Shown: positions 1-9,840, counted from the first letter of the stretch. The stretch is DNA of 23,695 nucleotides from Larix sibirica (GCA_004151065.3 NWUY0300037819.1:8287-31981), one strand, 5' to 3'. The notes: generated by a model not told the origin, from the letters alone. Translations and numbers: made by a program.

Positions 1-58
1 TGTGTGTGTGTGTGTGTGAAATATATATATATATATATATATCTGTGTGTGTGTGTGT
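1..58. repeat. Compound microsatellite (TG)n-(AT)n-(TG)n
   Basis: Alternating TG dinucleotides, then an AT run, then TG dinucleotides again. It is simple-sequence DNA with no coding content and is probably cut by the window edge. Confidence 0.95.
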
Positions 59-1094
59 AATCCTAGAATGGAGATGAACTTTTTTGTGACCGCCTAGATG
101 CGAAAAGTGGAAATTTATGAAAGCATGTTGTGAAGGCATATATGTACATTAAGGGAGCGTCCACTTCCATTCCACTTGGTTTTCTGCTCATGGCTCTTGA
201 TGTGGGCCCAAATTGATTATTGAATCATCAACATTATTACCACCACACTATGCATTATGGTTGGCATTAATACCCAAATACAACAATTTTGAAGGTGAGT
301 GCAATACTATAATAGTTAGCAAAGGGGATGAAGACGGAATCCATAATATCATACATGAGCGTACTAAGTAGTGGGTGATTGTAGAGATCAACAAGGCTAT
401 TAATCATTGCATTCTTAAGAAATGCACAAAAATAGGTTTAATTGAAAACAATGAGGTGCACAACAATAATGAAGCATTTGGTGGATTTTATTTCTACTTG
501 TTGATTGCAACCATTAAGGAATAAGAAAAGGGATAACAATGACACTAGATATTTGTGCAACTGCCTAAGGAGCTTTATCAATATACATTTCAAAAGGTAT
601 ACCAAAATTCAAGCACCATGAATGCCTTCAATTTCCTCAACTTCTAGTACTTGTTTCAACTGCAAATTATATGACACAGTAACTAACATAAGTGACTGAA
701 TCAAATGCCACTTCTAAAATAGATCAATGTAGATTCCTTAGAGATCGTATTGGATCCTTTAGACCAACTAACCGATAATGTCAACATGCACTCCAAAAAA
801 TGTGCATGGTTTGCTCGAACTTGACTTGTATGCAAAAACCTACATCCTACAAATGTATATACTATATCATTTAAAGTATCACCCCTGATGGTCCACATGT
901 ACAACAAACTATAAATAAAGAATTGAATTGTTAATTGATAAGAAATATGAAAATAATTGTTTTCATCTTTAAAGTAACTTGTTGGTTAACCTATCTAACC
1001 TATCATTATGTAAATTAGTAAAGAAACTTATTGTGAAATAGTCATAGCGTGGGAGGAGCTATATTGAAAAATTGGCAAAAAAAACAACACTAGG
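59..1094. other. AT-rich intergenic DNA, nothing recognised
   Basis: No open frame with a protein-like composition, no RNA gene and no transposon end was recognised. A plus-strand frame around 292-522 is open for about 50 codons after a TAG, but it shows no family signature. Confidence 0.6.
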
Positions 1095-1765
1095 CATTGT
1101 TTCTTTCTTAAAGAGTCACAAAATGATTTAATCAACAAACAAGAAGGATACTAAGCTAGCATTCAATAAGTACTATAAAATGTAGTTTTGTGCAAGGACG
1201 AGATGAAAAATGATCAATCGTATAATTGTTCATTTCTTTCTTAAATAATAACAAAATGATCTACTCAAGAAACAAGAATGATATTAGCCATCATTCACAA
1301 GTACTATAAAATGTAGTTTTGTGCAACAATGAAGCATTGAAATGTAGAATTGTTAACTATACTACTGTACATTTTTTCTTAAGAAGTAACATAATGATTT
1401 AATCAAGAAATAAAAAAATATTAAGTCAACATTCACTAATCATTGGAAAATGTAGTGTCGTGCAAGGATGGAATACAAAACCATAAATCTTATTATTGTG
1501 CACTTTATTATTAAAGAAAAAAATTATTTAATTAAGAAGCAATAATGATACTAAGTCAACATTCACCAAGTATTATTGTAAAATGTAGTTTTGTGCAATG
1601 ATGAAATGCAAAACCATAAATTGTACTATTGTTCATTTCTTTCTTAAAGAGTAACAAAATTATTTGATCAAGAAACAACGATATTAAGCCATCATTCACT
1701 AAGTATTGTGAAATGTAGTTTTGCACAAGGATGAAATATAGAACCATAATCTGTGTAATGTTGTG
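1095..1765. repeat. Five tandem copies of a ~130 bp AT-rich unit
   Basis: The core tgtagttttgtgca recurs at about 1181, 1312, 1451 (altered to tgtagtgtcgtgca), 1584 and 1714, so the spacing is 131, 139, 133 and 130 bp. Each unit also carries a ttctttcttaaagagtaac-like stretch, a gattTaatcaagaaac-like stretch and an attcactaagta-like stretch in the same order. Copies differ by substitutions and small indels, which suggests an old, drifting array. There are too few copies in view to call it a centromeric or subtelomeric satellite. Confidence 0.85.
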
Positions 1766-3047
1766 TAGGTCTTATATGCAAATGATAAATCATACTACTG
1801 TGTAGGCATTATACTAAAAAGCATAAGCTAAAGCATATATACTCATTTTAGATGGGATTTTTGTTGAATTACAATTTGCAAAGTTATAATTTGTAGATGG
1901 GCAGTTTGTAAAATTACAATTTTTGCAATTTCCAAATCGAGGGGTCTTCCATTGAGGGATCCTTCAAAGGAAGAAGTTTATTTTTCTTTTTCTTTCTCTT
2001 TGTGATTTGTGTCTTTGCTATGAGGTCCCTTGAAGGAAGGAAATGCCTTTTATTTTATTTTTCTTCCCCACCTATGTGCAAAGAATAGATTATGAGTAAT
2101 AAAATGTAGAAAATCTACAAAGCACCAAGCATTAATAGGTATTTTTTTTACATCCAAATTACCTTGGATGTAGACCCCCAACCTCATTGTCCACATTCAA
2201 TTTCCATGATTTTTTTATCCCATTTTTGCATTTTTTTCTTCATTTTTTTCCTCATTTTTTTCCTGAATTTCTTGGCCAAACCATCCAATTGATAGGGTGG
2301 TTGAATGCCTAAGAGAACACAATATTTCTAAACTAGACGGTATACTATCTTTCAACATGCTCGTTCATATTTTTGCACATTTGTGTGAGTGGTATAATAA
2401 GGTTGTGAAGAGTGCTTAGGACCCTGGTCGGTGTTCTAGGTTGTCAAGCTACATAATTACAATAATAAAATAATGAACTCTACAACTCACTTTAATTTGA
2501 ATGTTTTGGAGAGAATATCATTAAAGTAAATTTAGATCATAAATTTTATAAGCTAAGCCACAAGTTTATTGCCATTTTCCCCTTATAATATAGTGCATTT
2601 TATGATTTTCATTTAATTCATGACATTAACATAAATTTATCTTAACCTCGAATCTATACTAATTTATTTATTATTATGTTTTTCTTTTATTTAATTTGAA
2701 ACATTTGTATAAGTGGTTTTGATTTATTTATTTTATGTGATTGTAATTTTTTAATTCAACTATAAATAAGTAAACTTGAAATATAAATTTTAGACATTAA
2801 ATAATAAATTAAAAATTAATTTTCAATTTAATTTATTAATTTTACATATATAAAATATCTATTTAATTTAAGAAAAGACCCAATACCTATACACACCCTA
2901 ACTTTAGGTGTAGGGAGCTTTTACATGAAATCACTTTAAACTTCCAATTTTTTCATTATACATACATGTGCATGTTCCTTGCCTCATATTTCATTTTGAG
3001 ATGTGACAGGTTTAGAATGAGCATATCAACTATATATCATATCAAGG
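1766..3047. other. AT-rich intergenic DNA with a T-rich tract
   Basis: Noncoding as far as I can see. At about 2200-2275 there is a T-rich low-complexity tract with repeated catttttttc-type words. 2580-2880 is extremely AT-rich. No gene or transposon terminus was recognised before the TSD of LINE-A. Confidence 0.6.
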
Positions 3048-3062
3048 TGTTCAAAATAATTC
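3048..3062. repeat. Target-site duplication of LINE-A, 3' side
   Basis: The 15 bp tgttcaaaataattc stands directly next to the poly(T) that marks the 3' tail of the minus-strand LINE-A. It is repeated perfectly at 13001-13015 beyond the 5' end. Confidence 0.9.
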
Positions 3063-3300
3063 TTTTTTTTTGTAAGCTAGATGTAGATCTTTATATTATC
3101 TTCACAAAAATATACAGTGGTAGAAATGTACCGGGCCCTCTCGTAATCGAGAAAATAGACCCCAAAATAGAGTTGCAAACTGAGTTTAGAGTAGTCATCC
3201 TAGGAGGAAAGCAGTCTTTACAGATAAAAAAACATACTAAGAGGAATAAGTGCCCTGAATCAGAGTTGCAAAAGTATAAACAAAAGAAAAATAGACAGAG
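3063..3300 (-). other. LINE-A 3' UTR and poly(A) tail
   Basis: On the plus strand the element begins with nine T (3063-3071), the complement of the poly(A) tail, directly next to the TSD. The preceding element sequence ends in cttac before the A run, as does LINE-C (15722-15735). The 230 bp between the last stop codon and the tail is T-rich on the sense strand and has no coding signal. Confidence 0.8.
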
Positions 3301-3798
3301 TTAACTATCGGTATAACCCGTCTGTCCAACCTGGGTAGGTTGGGTAGTAGGTTCCTTGGCAAGAGTGATACCGAAATGGTGAGCCAGCTGTTGCTGATTG
3401 TAGAGAATATGCTTTAGGAAGTCAACTATTTTGTCCTACTGCATGAGAATTTCTGCTTTGGCCTCATCTTTGCCTGCAAGTGTTGTGCCGAGCACCAGTT
3501 TCTGGGACCAGTGGTAATCAAGAGTCTTTTGATAGAGTGTAACCATGCCTATGGTAGACCCTGGGTCAGGAACCAGGGTTTCAAACTCACTGTGAATTTA
3601 CTCATTAGTGAGGCATCCACGGGAAACCAAAGCGTCATGCTCAGCTTCCTTAATTTCATCCTGCGCTTTCTGAGGGATTACATTTTTGTAACGGCGAGCC
3701 TTCTCCACAACACCGCGCATGAGGTGCATGGGTGGACCAGAGGAGGGGATAGCATGCTGCACAAAGCAACGGGTGTTAGATTTCTTAGTGGGCGGCAT
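3301..3798 (-). pseudogene. LINE-A: ORF2 tail end or separate third ORF, unknown function
   Basis: A frame of 165 codons starts with ATG at 3798 (MPPTKKSN...) and ends at TAA 3301-3303. It is interrupted by TAA at 3598-3600 and TAG at 3436-3438. It is in the same frame as the RNase H region upstream, so it can be read as the end of a very long ORF2. The stretch just before the ATG is CT-rich on the sense strand and looks like a plant 5' UTR, so an independent third ORF or a captured gene piece is also possible. Composition is protein-like: a basic start (KK, KARRYKN), an acidic amphipathic helix (KAQDEIKEAEHDAL) and a second helical part (DKIVDFLKHILYNQQQLAHH). I do not recognise the family. 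It lies within the TSD-bounded element and so moved with the LINE. Confidence 0.5.
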
Positions 3799-4392
3799 GT
3801 ATGCTTCCACAACAAAATTCCCAGAGAGCAGAGGGAGAAGAGCCTCGGAGAGTGAAGAGATCAGAATGAGCTAAGCGGACCGGGAGAGCCGAGAGCACCG
3901 AGAGAGTCGGGAGGGCTGAGAGCGATTAGTACTGGAGCGCCTAGGGAGTGTAGCACTAGACCGTTGAATACTAGAGAGCCGAGAGGGTTGTGAACTAGGG
4001 AGCTGAGAGGGCTGCGAATCAGGGAGCTGAGTGGGTTACGAACCAGGGAGCCAAGCGCGTGTGAGATGGATACCAGAGAACCAAACACCATAGTGAACAC
4101 TTGAGAAATGAACTCCGTTGAGCCAAATTCTTGTGGAGCCTTTGCACAAGACATCCAGGAGCCGAGCGTCAACAGTGTGGTTGCGTTGTGGATGAACATG
4201 AGCTTCATACCTTATGCTACCAACAGTACATCCCCATTCATCAATATGCATTGGAGTAATCATGGCCATAACAGGAGCATCCCAATTGGATGGAGCGCAC
4301 ACAGGAGAGGTCTCGAAGCAGGAGAGGTAATGAGCCATGGACGAGGCATTAACCGGGGACAATTAAAAGTTGTTGTGGGACACGTGGGTGGA
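3799..4392 (-). pseudogene. LINE-A ORF2 C-terminal extension after RNase H
   Basis: The frame that encodes RNase H continues beyond the TAG at 4393-4395 without any frameshift. It is interrupted only by TAA 4363-4365, TAA 4036-4038 and TAG 3871-3873. It encodes a folded-looking stretch (4362-4060, with motifs such as APSNWDAP, IDEWGCTVG and HPQRNHTVDARLLDVL) followed by a Ser/Pro/Gln/Arg-rich part containing 24 bp repeats. No domain was recognised. Other frames here are also fairly open because the DNA is GC-rich, so openness alone is weak evidence. The 24 bp repeat period and the shared frame are better evidence. It may be a true ORF2 extension, or sequence acquired at the 3' end of the LINE. 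Confidence 0.5.
3964..4059 (-). repeat. 24 bp (8-codon) tandem repeat in the ORF2 extension
   Basis: Four consecutive 24 bp units on the minus strand (4059-4036, 4035-4012, 4011-3988, 3987-3964) encode the pattern P-[ST]-[QR]-L-[PS]-x-[SI]-Q. A fifth, more degraded unit may follow (3963-3940). The period is a multiple of three. In the first unit the stop TAA (4036-4038) stands where the other units have Gln (CAG or CAA), so that stop is probably a mutated CAA. Confidence 0.75.
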
Positions 4393-5793
4393 CTAAGCCA
4401 TCACGTGCCTAGATTCTCTACCGGAGGTCTCGGGCAAGTGGACAGGCATGCAGGTAGGCATGTGGTTGGCCGTATGGGCAGGCACATGGCCAGGCCTGGG
4501 GCTTGTCACGTCCTTCTTCACCCGACATGGGGGGAAAAAATCGTTACTGGCAATGTCCGTGAGTTGAGTTTTGAGAGGTTTCTCTCTGAAATTGAGCCAG
4601 GGGGAGTCAATCTTTTCATTGGAGTAATCAGTTCCATGATTAGCTAAATGATCAGCAAGCTTGTTAGTCGTGCAATGAACATGGCTCATGCTGAAGACTT
4701 GAAAATGATTGAGCCACTCGAGCCTCGAGTGCTTAGATAGCTTGGTGAGGGTGGTGCCGTAGTGAATGTTGTGAGCAGTGTTGATGATGATTTGAGAGTC
4801 GCCTTCGATGGTTATCGCAGACCAGCCTTCCCTGTGAGCGATTTTCAAGCCATTTATGAGAGTGAGTAGCTTGGCCACAATATTGGTGTTGGTGCCAATG
4901 CTTTCCGAAAAGATGTGAATGGGATTCCCTGTAATATCTCTGAAGACCCCTCCAATTCTAGTGGGACCAGGGTTTCCTTTAGAGGCTCCGTCAAAGTTGA
5001 GGTTGATGGGTGGATGAAATGGCAGGGACCAGGTGGCAGGAATGCAGATGGATGGAGAGGGGGAGGAGTTTAAGGGATGAGAAGAGTTGAGATTGAAACT
5101 CCAGGCCGCTAAAATACAGTTTTCCTGGTGTTGACAAACAAGATTAGAATCGGACCAAGCGCTCAGCCGCACTGTCTCCTGCAGATTGGAGTGAATGCGA
5201 GAGAGGAGGCAAGTAATAGGTAGAGGGTTGTTCTGGAAGACTCTTCTATTGTGCTCTTTCCAAATATTCCAAGCAACGAATCTGGGGAAAAGAAGCCAGG
5301 TGCGATTTAGAATGGGATTAGCGAAAGGTTTAGAGTGCCAATTCTGAAAAGTGGCTCTGATGTCATCCCTACAACGGTCTGATCGACGAAAGATGGAGGC
5401 GCCCCAATCCCATATGGTGGAGGCATAGATGCAGGTATTGAGTAATTGCTCTTGTATTTTCTCCCACTGGTTGCATAAGACACACATAGAAGGTCCCACA
5501 AAACCCCTTCTAAGAAGCTGGTCCCAGGTAAGGATTTTCCTTCTTGCCACAAGCCAAAGGAAGGTTTTGATTTTCGGCCAGAGATGAGGGTCCCAAATCT
5601 TCTTCCAAATGGATTCAGTGATGGTAGGAGAAGTGGGTTGGTTGAGGTTATAAGCTTCCTTGATCGTGAAATAGCCATTCTGCTGATGCCCCCATCTAAG
5701 TTTGTCAGGATTGTTGGATATAAGAATTCTTCTGGAGTTGAGAATGGTCCAGAAGGATTTTTCCTCTTCACTATTGAAGTGCATATTCCAGTT
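4393..5793 (-). pseudogene. LINE-A ORF2: zinc-binding region and RNase H
   Basis: The frame is open for 463 codons from 5784, continuous with the RT frame upstream apart from stops. The N-terminal part has the conserved plant-LINE stretch KIKTFLWLVARRKILTWDQL followed by CVLC and a later Cys, as in the zf-RVT domain. The RNase H core starts at FDGASKGNPGP (Asp codon 4990-4992), continues to GDSQIIIN and ends at ADHLANHG. The catalytic Glu expected in the A-E-x-x-A-L helix is replaced by Lys (AAG at 4870-4872, VAKLLTL), so RNase H is probably dead even without the stops. After the core comes a His/Pro-rich tail (GHVPAHTANHMP) before the TAG at 4393-4395. The domain would remove template RNA after reverse transcription. 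Confidence 0.88.
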
Positions 5794-6294
5794 TTATTTC
5801 ACAGTCCAGTATCTCCAGGTGTCATTATTGGTTTGAGGTTTCCAGTAATGAGCAATGAGATGCTTTCCTTGTTGATGGGATTAATTCCGAATCTCTTCTA
5901 TACCGTTGAGTTACAGAAGGGGAGGCATCTGATTCCAAGCATCCTCCCAGAATAGAGTCCTGTTACTGTTCCTGACCTCCCAAAAATTGTTCTTGCGAAT
6001 GAGCTCTCTTTGAGCCCAGGACGAGTTCCAGATGAGGGAACCCTTCGGGAGTGTGTCATGCCTAATGATCTCGTGGTGTTGCATGTTGTCAGCATATTTG
6101 TGCAGCCAAATGTGTGTCCAAGGCATGGAGGCTTCAGTGCAACATCTCCAGAGCAGTTTAGCGTAGAGCACTTCATTTAGAGTGCAAGGGTCTCTCAGAC
6201 CAAGGCTACCATCGAGCTTAGGTGTACAGATATTTTCCTAGGCTCCTAAAGCCCATTTTATGTGTTGAGTGGTGCCTCCCCAAAGGAAATTTCT
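5794..6294 (-). pseudogene. LINE-A ORF2: segment between RT and zinc-binding region
   Basis: It is in the same frame as RT and RNase H, broken by TAG 6238-6240, TAA 5911-5913, TAA 5881-5883 and TAA 5794-5796. It contains typical plant LINE motifs: RNFLWGG, KLDGSLGLRD, LNEVLYAKLLWR and GSLIWNSSW. These belong to the conserved linker that follows the RT thumb. No indel is needed, so decay here is by base substitution only. Confidence 0.85.
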
Positions 6295-7593
6295 CTACAG
6301 ATTGTGAATAGATTTGAGAATATACTTGGGGGTAGCCATGACTGAGAAGAGATAGAGAGGCATGGCTTGAAGAATGAACTTAAGGAGGATGAGTCGGCTG
6401 GGGAAGTTAAGGGTCCTGAATGTCCAGGAGGAAAGCTTAAGCTCAAGGGCAGAGAGAAGATCTTTCCAAGAGGAGTTTTTGATGGCAGAGGAGACCAGGG
6501 GAGCTCCAAGGAATTTGGATAGAAGAGAACTCTTTGGAAATCCTAGCAGTTTGGTGATGCGGTTTTGAGTTTGCAGATGAATGTTGAAAAAGAATATTTG
6601 GGATTTTAGATTATTAATGGTCATACCTGAGGCTACACTGAAGGAATGAAGAATGTCCCTGAAGGCTTTAGCTTCCATGACTGTGGATTTCCCCATCAGC
6701 ATAGTATCATCCATGAACTGAAGATGTGAATGGGTGCTGCCTTGTCTGTTGATTTTGATGCGCTGAAGCTGATTGGCTGAGACTGTTGCTTTGATGCTTC
6801 TGCCCAGGCTCTCCACGAGCAAAATGAAGAGGTAGGGGGATAGAGGGTCCCCTTTTCTGATTCCCATGGAAGGTGAAAAGGTGGGAGAGGGAGCCCCATT
6901 GACCAGGATGGAGAAGAAGGCATAGGAGACAAGAGAAATGATCCAGCTTACCCAGGAATGGGAGAAGACAAAGGCTAAAAGGGTGTCTCTGAGGAAGTTC
7001 CAGTTAGTCTTATCAAAGGCCTTGGAGAGGTCCAGTTTGATGAGCATCCCAGGAAGGGTGGATTTGAGGGTATGAATGATCTCATGAGCAGTGATGATTC
7101 CATCCATAATTTGTCTGCCTTTGACGTACCCTAATTGCTCAGGGGAGATGAGGAAGGGAAACAGGGGTTTGAGGCGATTGGCGATGACTTTGGTGATGAT
7201 CTTGTAGATGACGTTACAGAGGGAAATGGGGTGAAAATTAGGAGGGTTGACGGGCTTGCTATTTTTTGGGATGAGAGTGAGGAAGGTGGCATTGAAGGCG
7301 GGGAGAATAGAGCCGGATGTTTTCGAGGATTCAACCACCCGCCAGACATCCTCTTTGATGATGTCCCAGTAATTTTGGAAGAAGTCAATAGTGAAACCAT
7401 CCGGTCCTGGGGCTTTGCCCGACTTCATATCCATGATCGCTGATTCCACTTCAGCTTGAGAGATAGGACTTTCTAGGTTGATATTTTTCTCCTCCATGAT
7501 AAGATGGGGAATGTGCTGCAGGATGCGTTGAGAGGCATGCGATCTGTCAGGAGTGGTGTCATTCAGGAGATTCTTGTAGAAGAGAACCAATTC
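6295..7593 (-). pseudogene. LINE-A ORF2: reverse transcriptase domain
   Basis: 431 codons are open between TAG 7594-7596 and TAG 6295-6297. RT blocks in order: SGKAPGPDGF, FHPISLCNVIYKIITKVIANRLK, GYVKGRQIMDGI, LIKLDLSKAFD, GIRKGDPLSPYLFIL and the catalytic block QFMDDTML, followed by FLGAPL and the thumb (LPSRLILLKFILQAMPLYLFSV-like). The polymerase aspartates are present. The canonical FADD is FMDD and RQGDPLSP is RKGDPLSP, both minor changes. In a live element this domain performs target-primed reverse transcription of LINE RNA. The two flanking stops inactivate it. Confidence 0.95.
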
Positions 7594-8350
7594 CTACTTA
7601 ATGTCTTCCTTATTGAGAACCGTTTCTCCGGTGCTAGTGTTCAACCTGGTAATCCTGTTGGTTTTCCTGCGTTGAATCATTGCATTGTGGAAGAATTTGG
7701 TGTTTTTCTCCCCTTTGTTTATCCAATGAATTCTGGATTTTTTCCTCCAGAGGATTTCCTCCTGTTGATTTATGTTGTCCAGCTGGTTTTGTACCTCCTT
7801 ATCATGATGTTTGAGCTCTTCTGTGTATCCCTGTTGGATGGATTGAGATTGGATACCTTCAAGTTCTCCTTCTAGCCTTTTTTTTTCCTCTAGTATGTTG
7901 CCGAAATCAGTTTTGTTCCAGTGCTTAAGCTGTTTTTTTATGAATTTCAGCTTTTGCTGAAAGCAAAACATAGTGGTTCCTTCGGTCCCATAAGAGGTGT
8001 GCCACCACTCCTTGATCTTATCCATCAAATTAGGGTGGGTGAGCCAAAATTGTTTGAATCTGAAGGGTCTGTGAGCATCAAGAGCATCCCATTCCAGGTG
8101 GAGGCAGACCGGCCGGTGATCAGAACCAGCTATGGGGAGGATTGAGCTAGAGAGGTTGACATGATTCTGTAGAAGGGAATTAGAGATGAGAAAGCAATCT
8201 AACCAAGAGGCCACCTGGTTGTCTCCCCCTCTTCTGTTGTTCCAGGAATATATACCATTATTTGGCTCTAGATATGCCAGAGAATGATCGCGAATGAAGG
8301 CTTGAAAAGCCAGGATGTCTCTGTCCAGTGTATGAATTCCACCTTTTTTT
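7594..8350 (-). pseudogene. LINE-A ORF2: C-terminal half of endonuclease plus linker to RT
   Basis: After a frameshift at a homopolymer (T7 on the plus strand, 8344-8350) the frame stays open to TAG 7594-7596. The beginning completes the APE-like endonuclease: a GIYSWNNRRGG-type stretch, ASWLDCFLIS, and the catalytic pair in AGSDHRPV. A long helical, charged linker follows (for example DFGNILEEKKRLEGELEG and a Gln-rich stretch), then a GEKNTKFFHNAMIQRRKTN motif, the conserved element before RT in plant LINEs. The same sequence is present as a second copy at 10182-10938. Confidence 0.9.
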
Positions 8351-8804
8351 CATTAAGGGAAGTGATGATGTTGAAATCCCCTCCAATAATCCAGTGATTA
8401 TTCAAAAGCAGCCTGTTGAGCCAGGAGAGATGGTTGAGAAAATGGGTTTTTTGTTCCCAAGAGTGGGGGCCATAGACATTCGTGATCACTCCCTTGTGAG
8501 TGGTTCCCAATAAGTGAAACCAACCGGAGAGAGTATGCTGGCTGGAAAATAAACCTTCCATACTAATGACATTGGGATCCCAAGCAATGGAGATGCCTCC
8601 CGCCACACCTTTGGCATCCACAGCTGCAATATCAACATTCTTCCAACATTTTTTGATGAATGAGTGGAGTTTGAGCTCCGTAGATTTTGTTTCTTGTAAC
8701 ATTAGGAGTGTAGGTTTTTCTTTGAGGATTTTGTTTTTTAGCATTCTTCTTTTGGAATCACTTTCGATTCCCCTGATGTTCCAGCTGATGAATTTTAGCT
8801 CCAT
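8344..8804 (-). pseudogene. LINE-A ORF2: N-terminal half of APE-like endonuclease (ORF2 start)
   Basis: ATG at 8804 begins MELKFISWNIRG, the standard start of LINE APE-type endonucleases with the conserved Asn. It is followed by LMLQETKS (catalytic Glu), GGISIAWDP, NVYGPH and IIGGDFN (catalytic Asp and Asn). The ATG overlaps the ORF1 stop as TAATG. The open frame runs on to 8268, but family-like sequence changes frame at the A7 run (minus strand) at 8344-8350, so a 1 nt indel disrupts the protein there. The domain would nick the target DNA to prime reverse transcription. A second copy lies at 10932-11392. Confidence 0.93.
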
Positions 8805-8806
8805 TA
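8802..8806 (-). promoter_or_regulatory. TAATG stop/start overlap of ORF1 and ORF2 (copy A)
   Basis: The ORF1 frame ends in TAA (8804-8806) and the A at 8804 is also the first base of the ORF2 ATG. Such an overlap is the expected layout for termination-reinitiation. I infer coupled translation; the sequence shows only the overlap. Confidence 0.75.
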
Positions 8807-9839
8807 ATTCACGGGTTGAAATATGGTGTCGATCTTGGCACTCTGGCCAGAGTCAATTAAGTGCTCCCCCAATTCTTGAATTAGCTGCTTATTGGGTTTT
8901 CTTCCTTTCTTCGGGATGGCATTTTTCCCCTTGGATATTTCTTTGCGCTTTAGCATGTTCAGTCCTAGTTGGTTGAGAGCAGAGGGAGATACCATTGCAT
9001 CCGCCAGGGTTGGAAAGTGCTGCTGCAAAGCTAGGGAGTGCTAAGCTTCTTTAAACAGATCCATTTGGCACTGAGGGATACCATGGATGTCATTCTTCGA
9101 CCAAGCTTCTTGTATGGCCTCCAGATCCAGTTCTCCTAACTCCATGTCATTTGGTTTAGCAGGGCCTCCTTCGGGGGGAGCCTGGATCTGCGAAAGCAAA
9201 ACATCTTTGAAATGGGGTCCTGGAAAGTGGAGGGGGGTGGGTTGGCATTGGGAACAGGGGTTTTAGAGAGGTCAGGAATTTGCTGGGTGAGGACAGAAAA
9301 GATATTGTGACAATCAGGGTTGTTGGAAGTGCTAGGAACAATGGGTTTCTTCCTGGGTCTTCTGCGGTTGGTGGTTTTGGTGAAATCTTCCTTGTCCTTT
9401 CTACTTTAGGCAGGAGGAGGGGGGGTTTGGCATTAAGAGTACATTCTCAAAAAATATGGCCATGCTCATGGAATTTTCGACATCTGAAAGGAATATGCTC
9501 ATAGTTTATCAACTGGATCCATTCAGAGTCCTGGTAGGTGAGGCAGATCACTTTAGGGAGGGCAGCTGAGATGTCCATGTAGATGCAGATACGAGCATAG
9601 GAGGTGTAGTGAGAGGCTAAAGTGGCATCCGAAGCTTGAACAAAGGTTCCCAGGGTATTTCCTATACCAGCGAGGGTTTCCAGGTTCCTGTATTCTTGCG
9701 GAAGAGAATAAAACCTTAGCCAAACAGGCACCACTTTAAAGTATTCTTTTTCTGGATTGAAGTGCTCTTTCCAGTTTCTCATGTATAAACCCGCAAAGTG
9801 CAGGAAGTACGGTCCTCCTTGGAATATTCTGTGCTTGTC
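8804..9839 (-). pseudogene. LINE-A ORF1, 3' part (duplicated copy A, 5'-truncated)
   Basis: This is the second occurrence of the ORF1 part also present at 11392-12427. It starts abruptly at the N (9840) inside the DUF4283-like region (DKHRIFQGGPYFLHFAG), continues through VWLRFYSLP, YARICIYMD and the damaged zinc knuckle CRKFHEHGHIF-stop-EC, then shifts frame in a Pro-rich region. It ends with the basic C-terminal part (KGKNAIPKKGRKPNKQ) and TAA at 8804. It lacks the start of ORF1 and most likely exists only because of the assembly joint. Confidence 0.85.
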
Positions 9840-9840
9840 N
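9840..9840. other. Single ambiguous base at the duplication joint
   Basis: The only N in this part stands exactly where the sequence jumps from ORF1 (copy A) to RT (copy B). A frame reading across it fuses RT to ORF1 and is not a real protein. This is best explained as a contig join rather than biology. Confidence 0.9.

Larger units (their letters stand above)
7263..9839. repeat. 2577 bp direct duplication, copy A
   Basis: It matches 9851-12427 at a constant offset of 2588 bp. By eye I find about six differences within 7278-7330 and one more at 7948 (C here, T at 10536); the rest looks identical. The near identity contrasts with the heavy decay of the element itself, and an N lies at the joint. 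Confidence 0.95.

Noticed and set aside
292-522. Plus-strand frame open for about 50 codons after a TAG
   Set aside because: No similarity to any family I know, AT-rich composition and no splice or start context.
2966-3304. 112-codon plus-strand open frame
   Set aside because: It spans the TSD and 3' end of LINE-A, so it cannot be an ancestral gene.
3511-3855. 114-codon plus-strand open frame
   Set aside because: Antisense to the better supported minus-strand frame 3798-3301; no recognisable motif.
4108-4647. 179-codon plus-strand open frame
   Set aside because: It is antisense to the LINE-A ORF2 end; it lacks family motifs and is open because of GC-rich, stop-poor composition.
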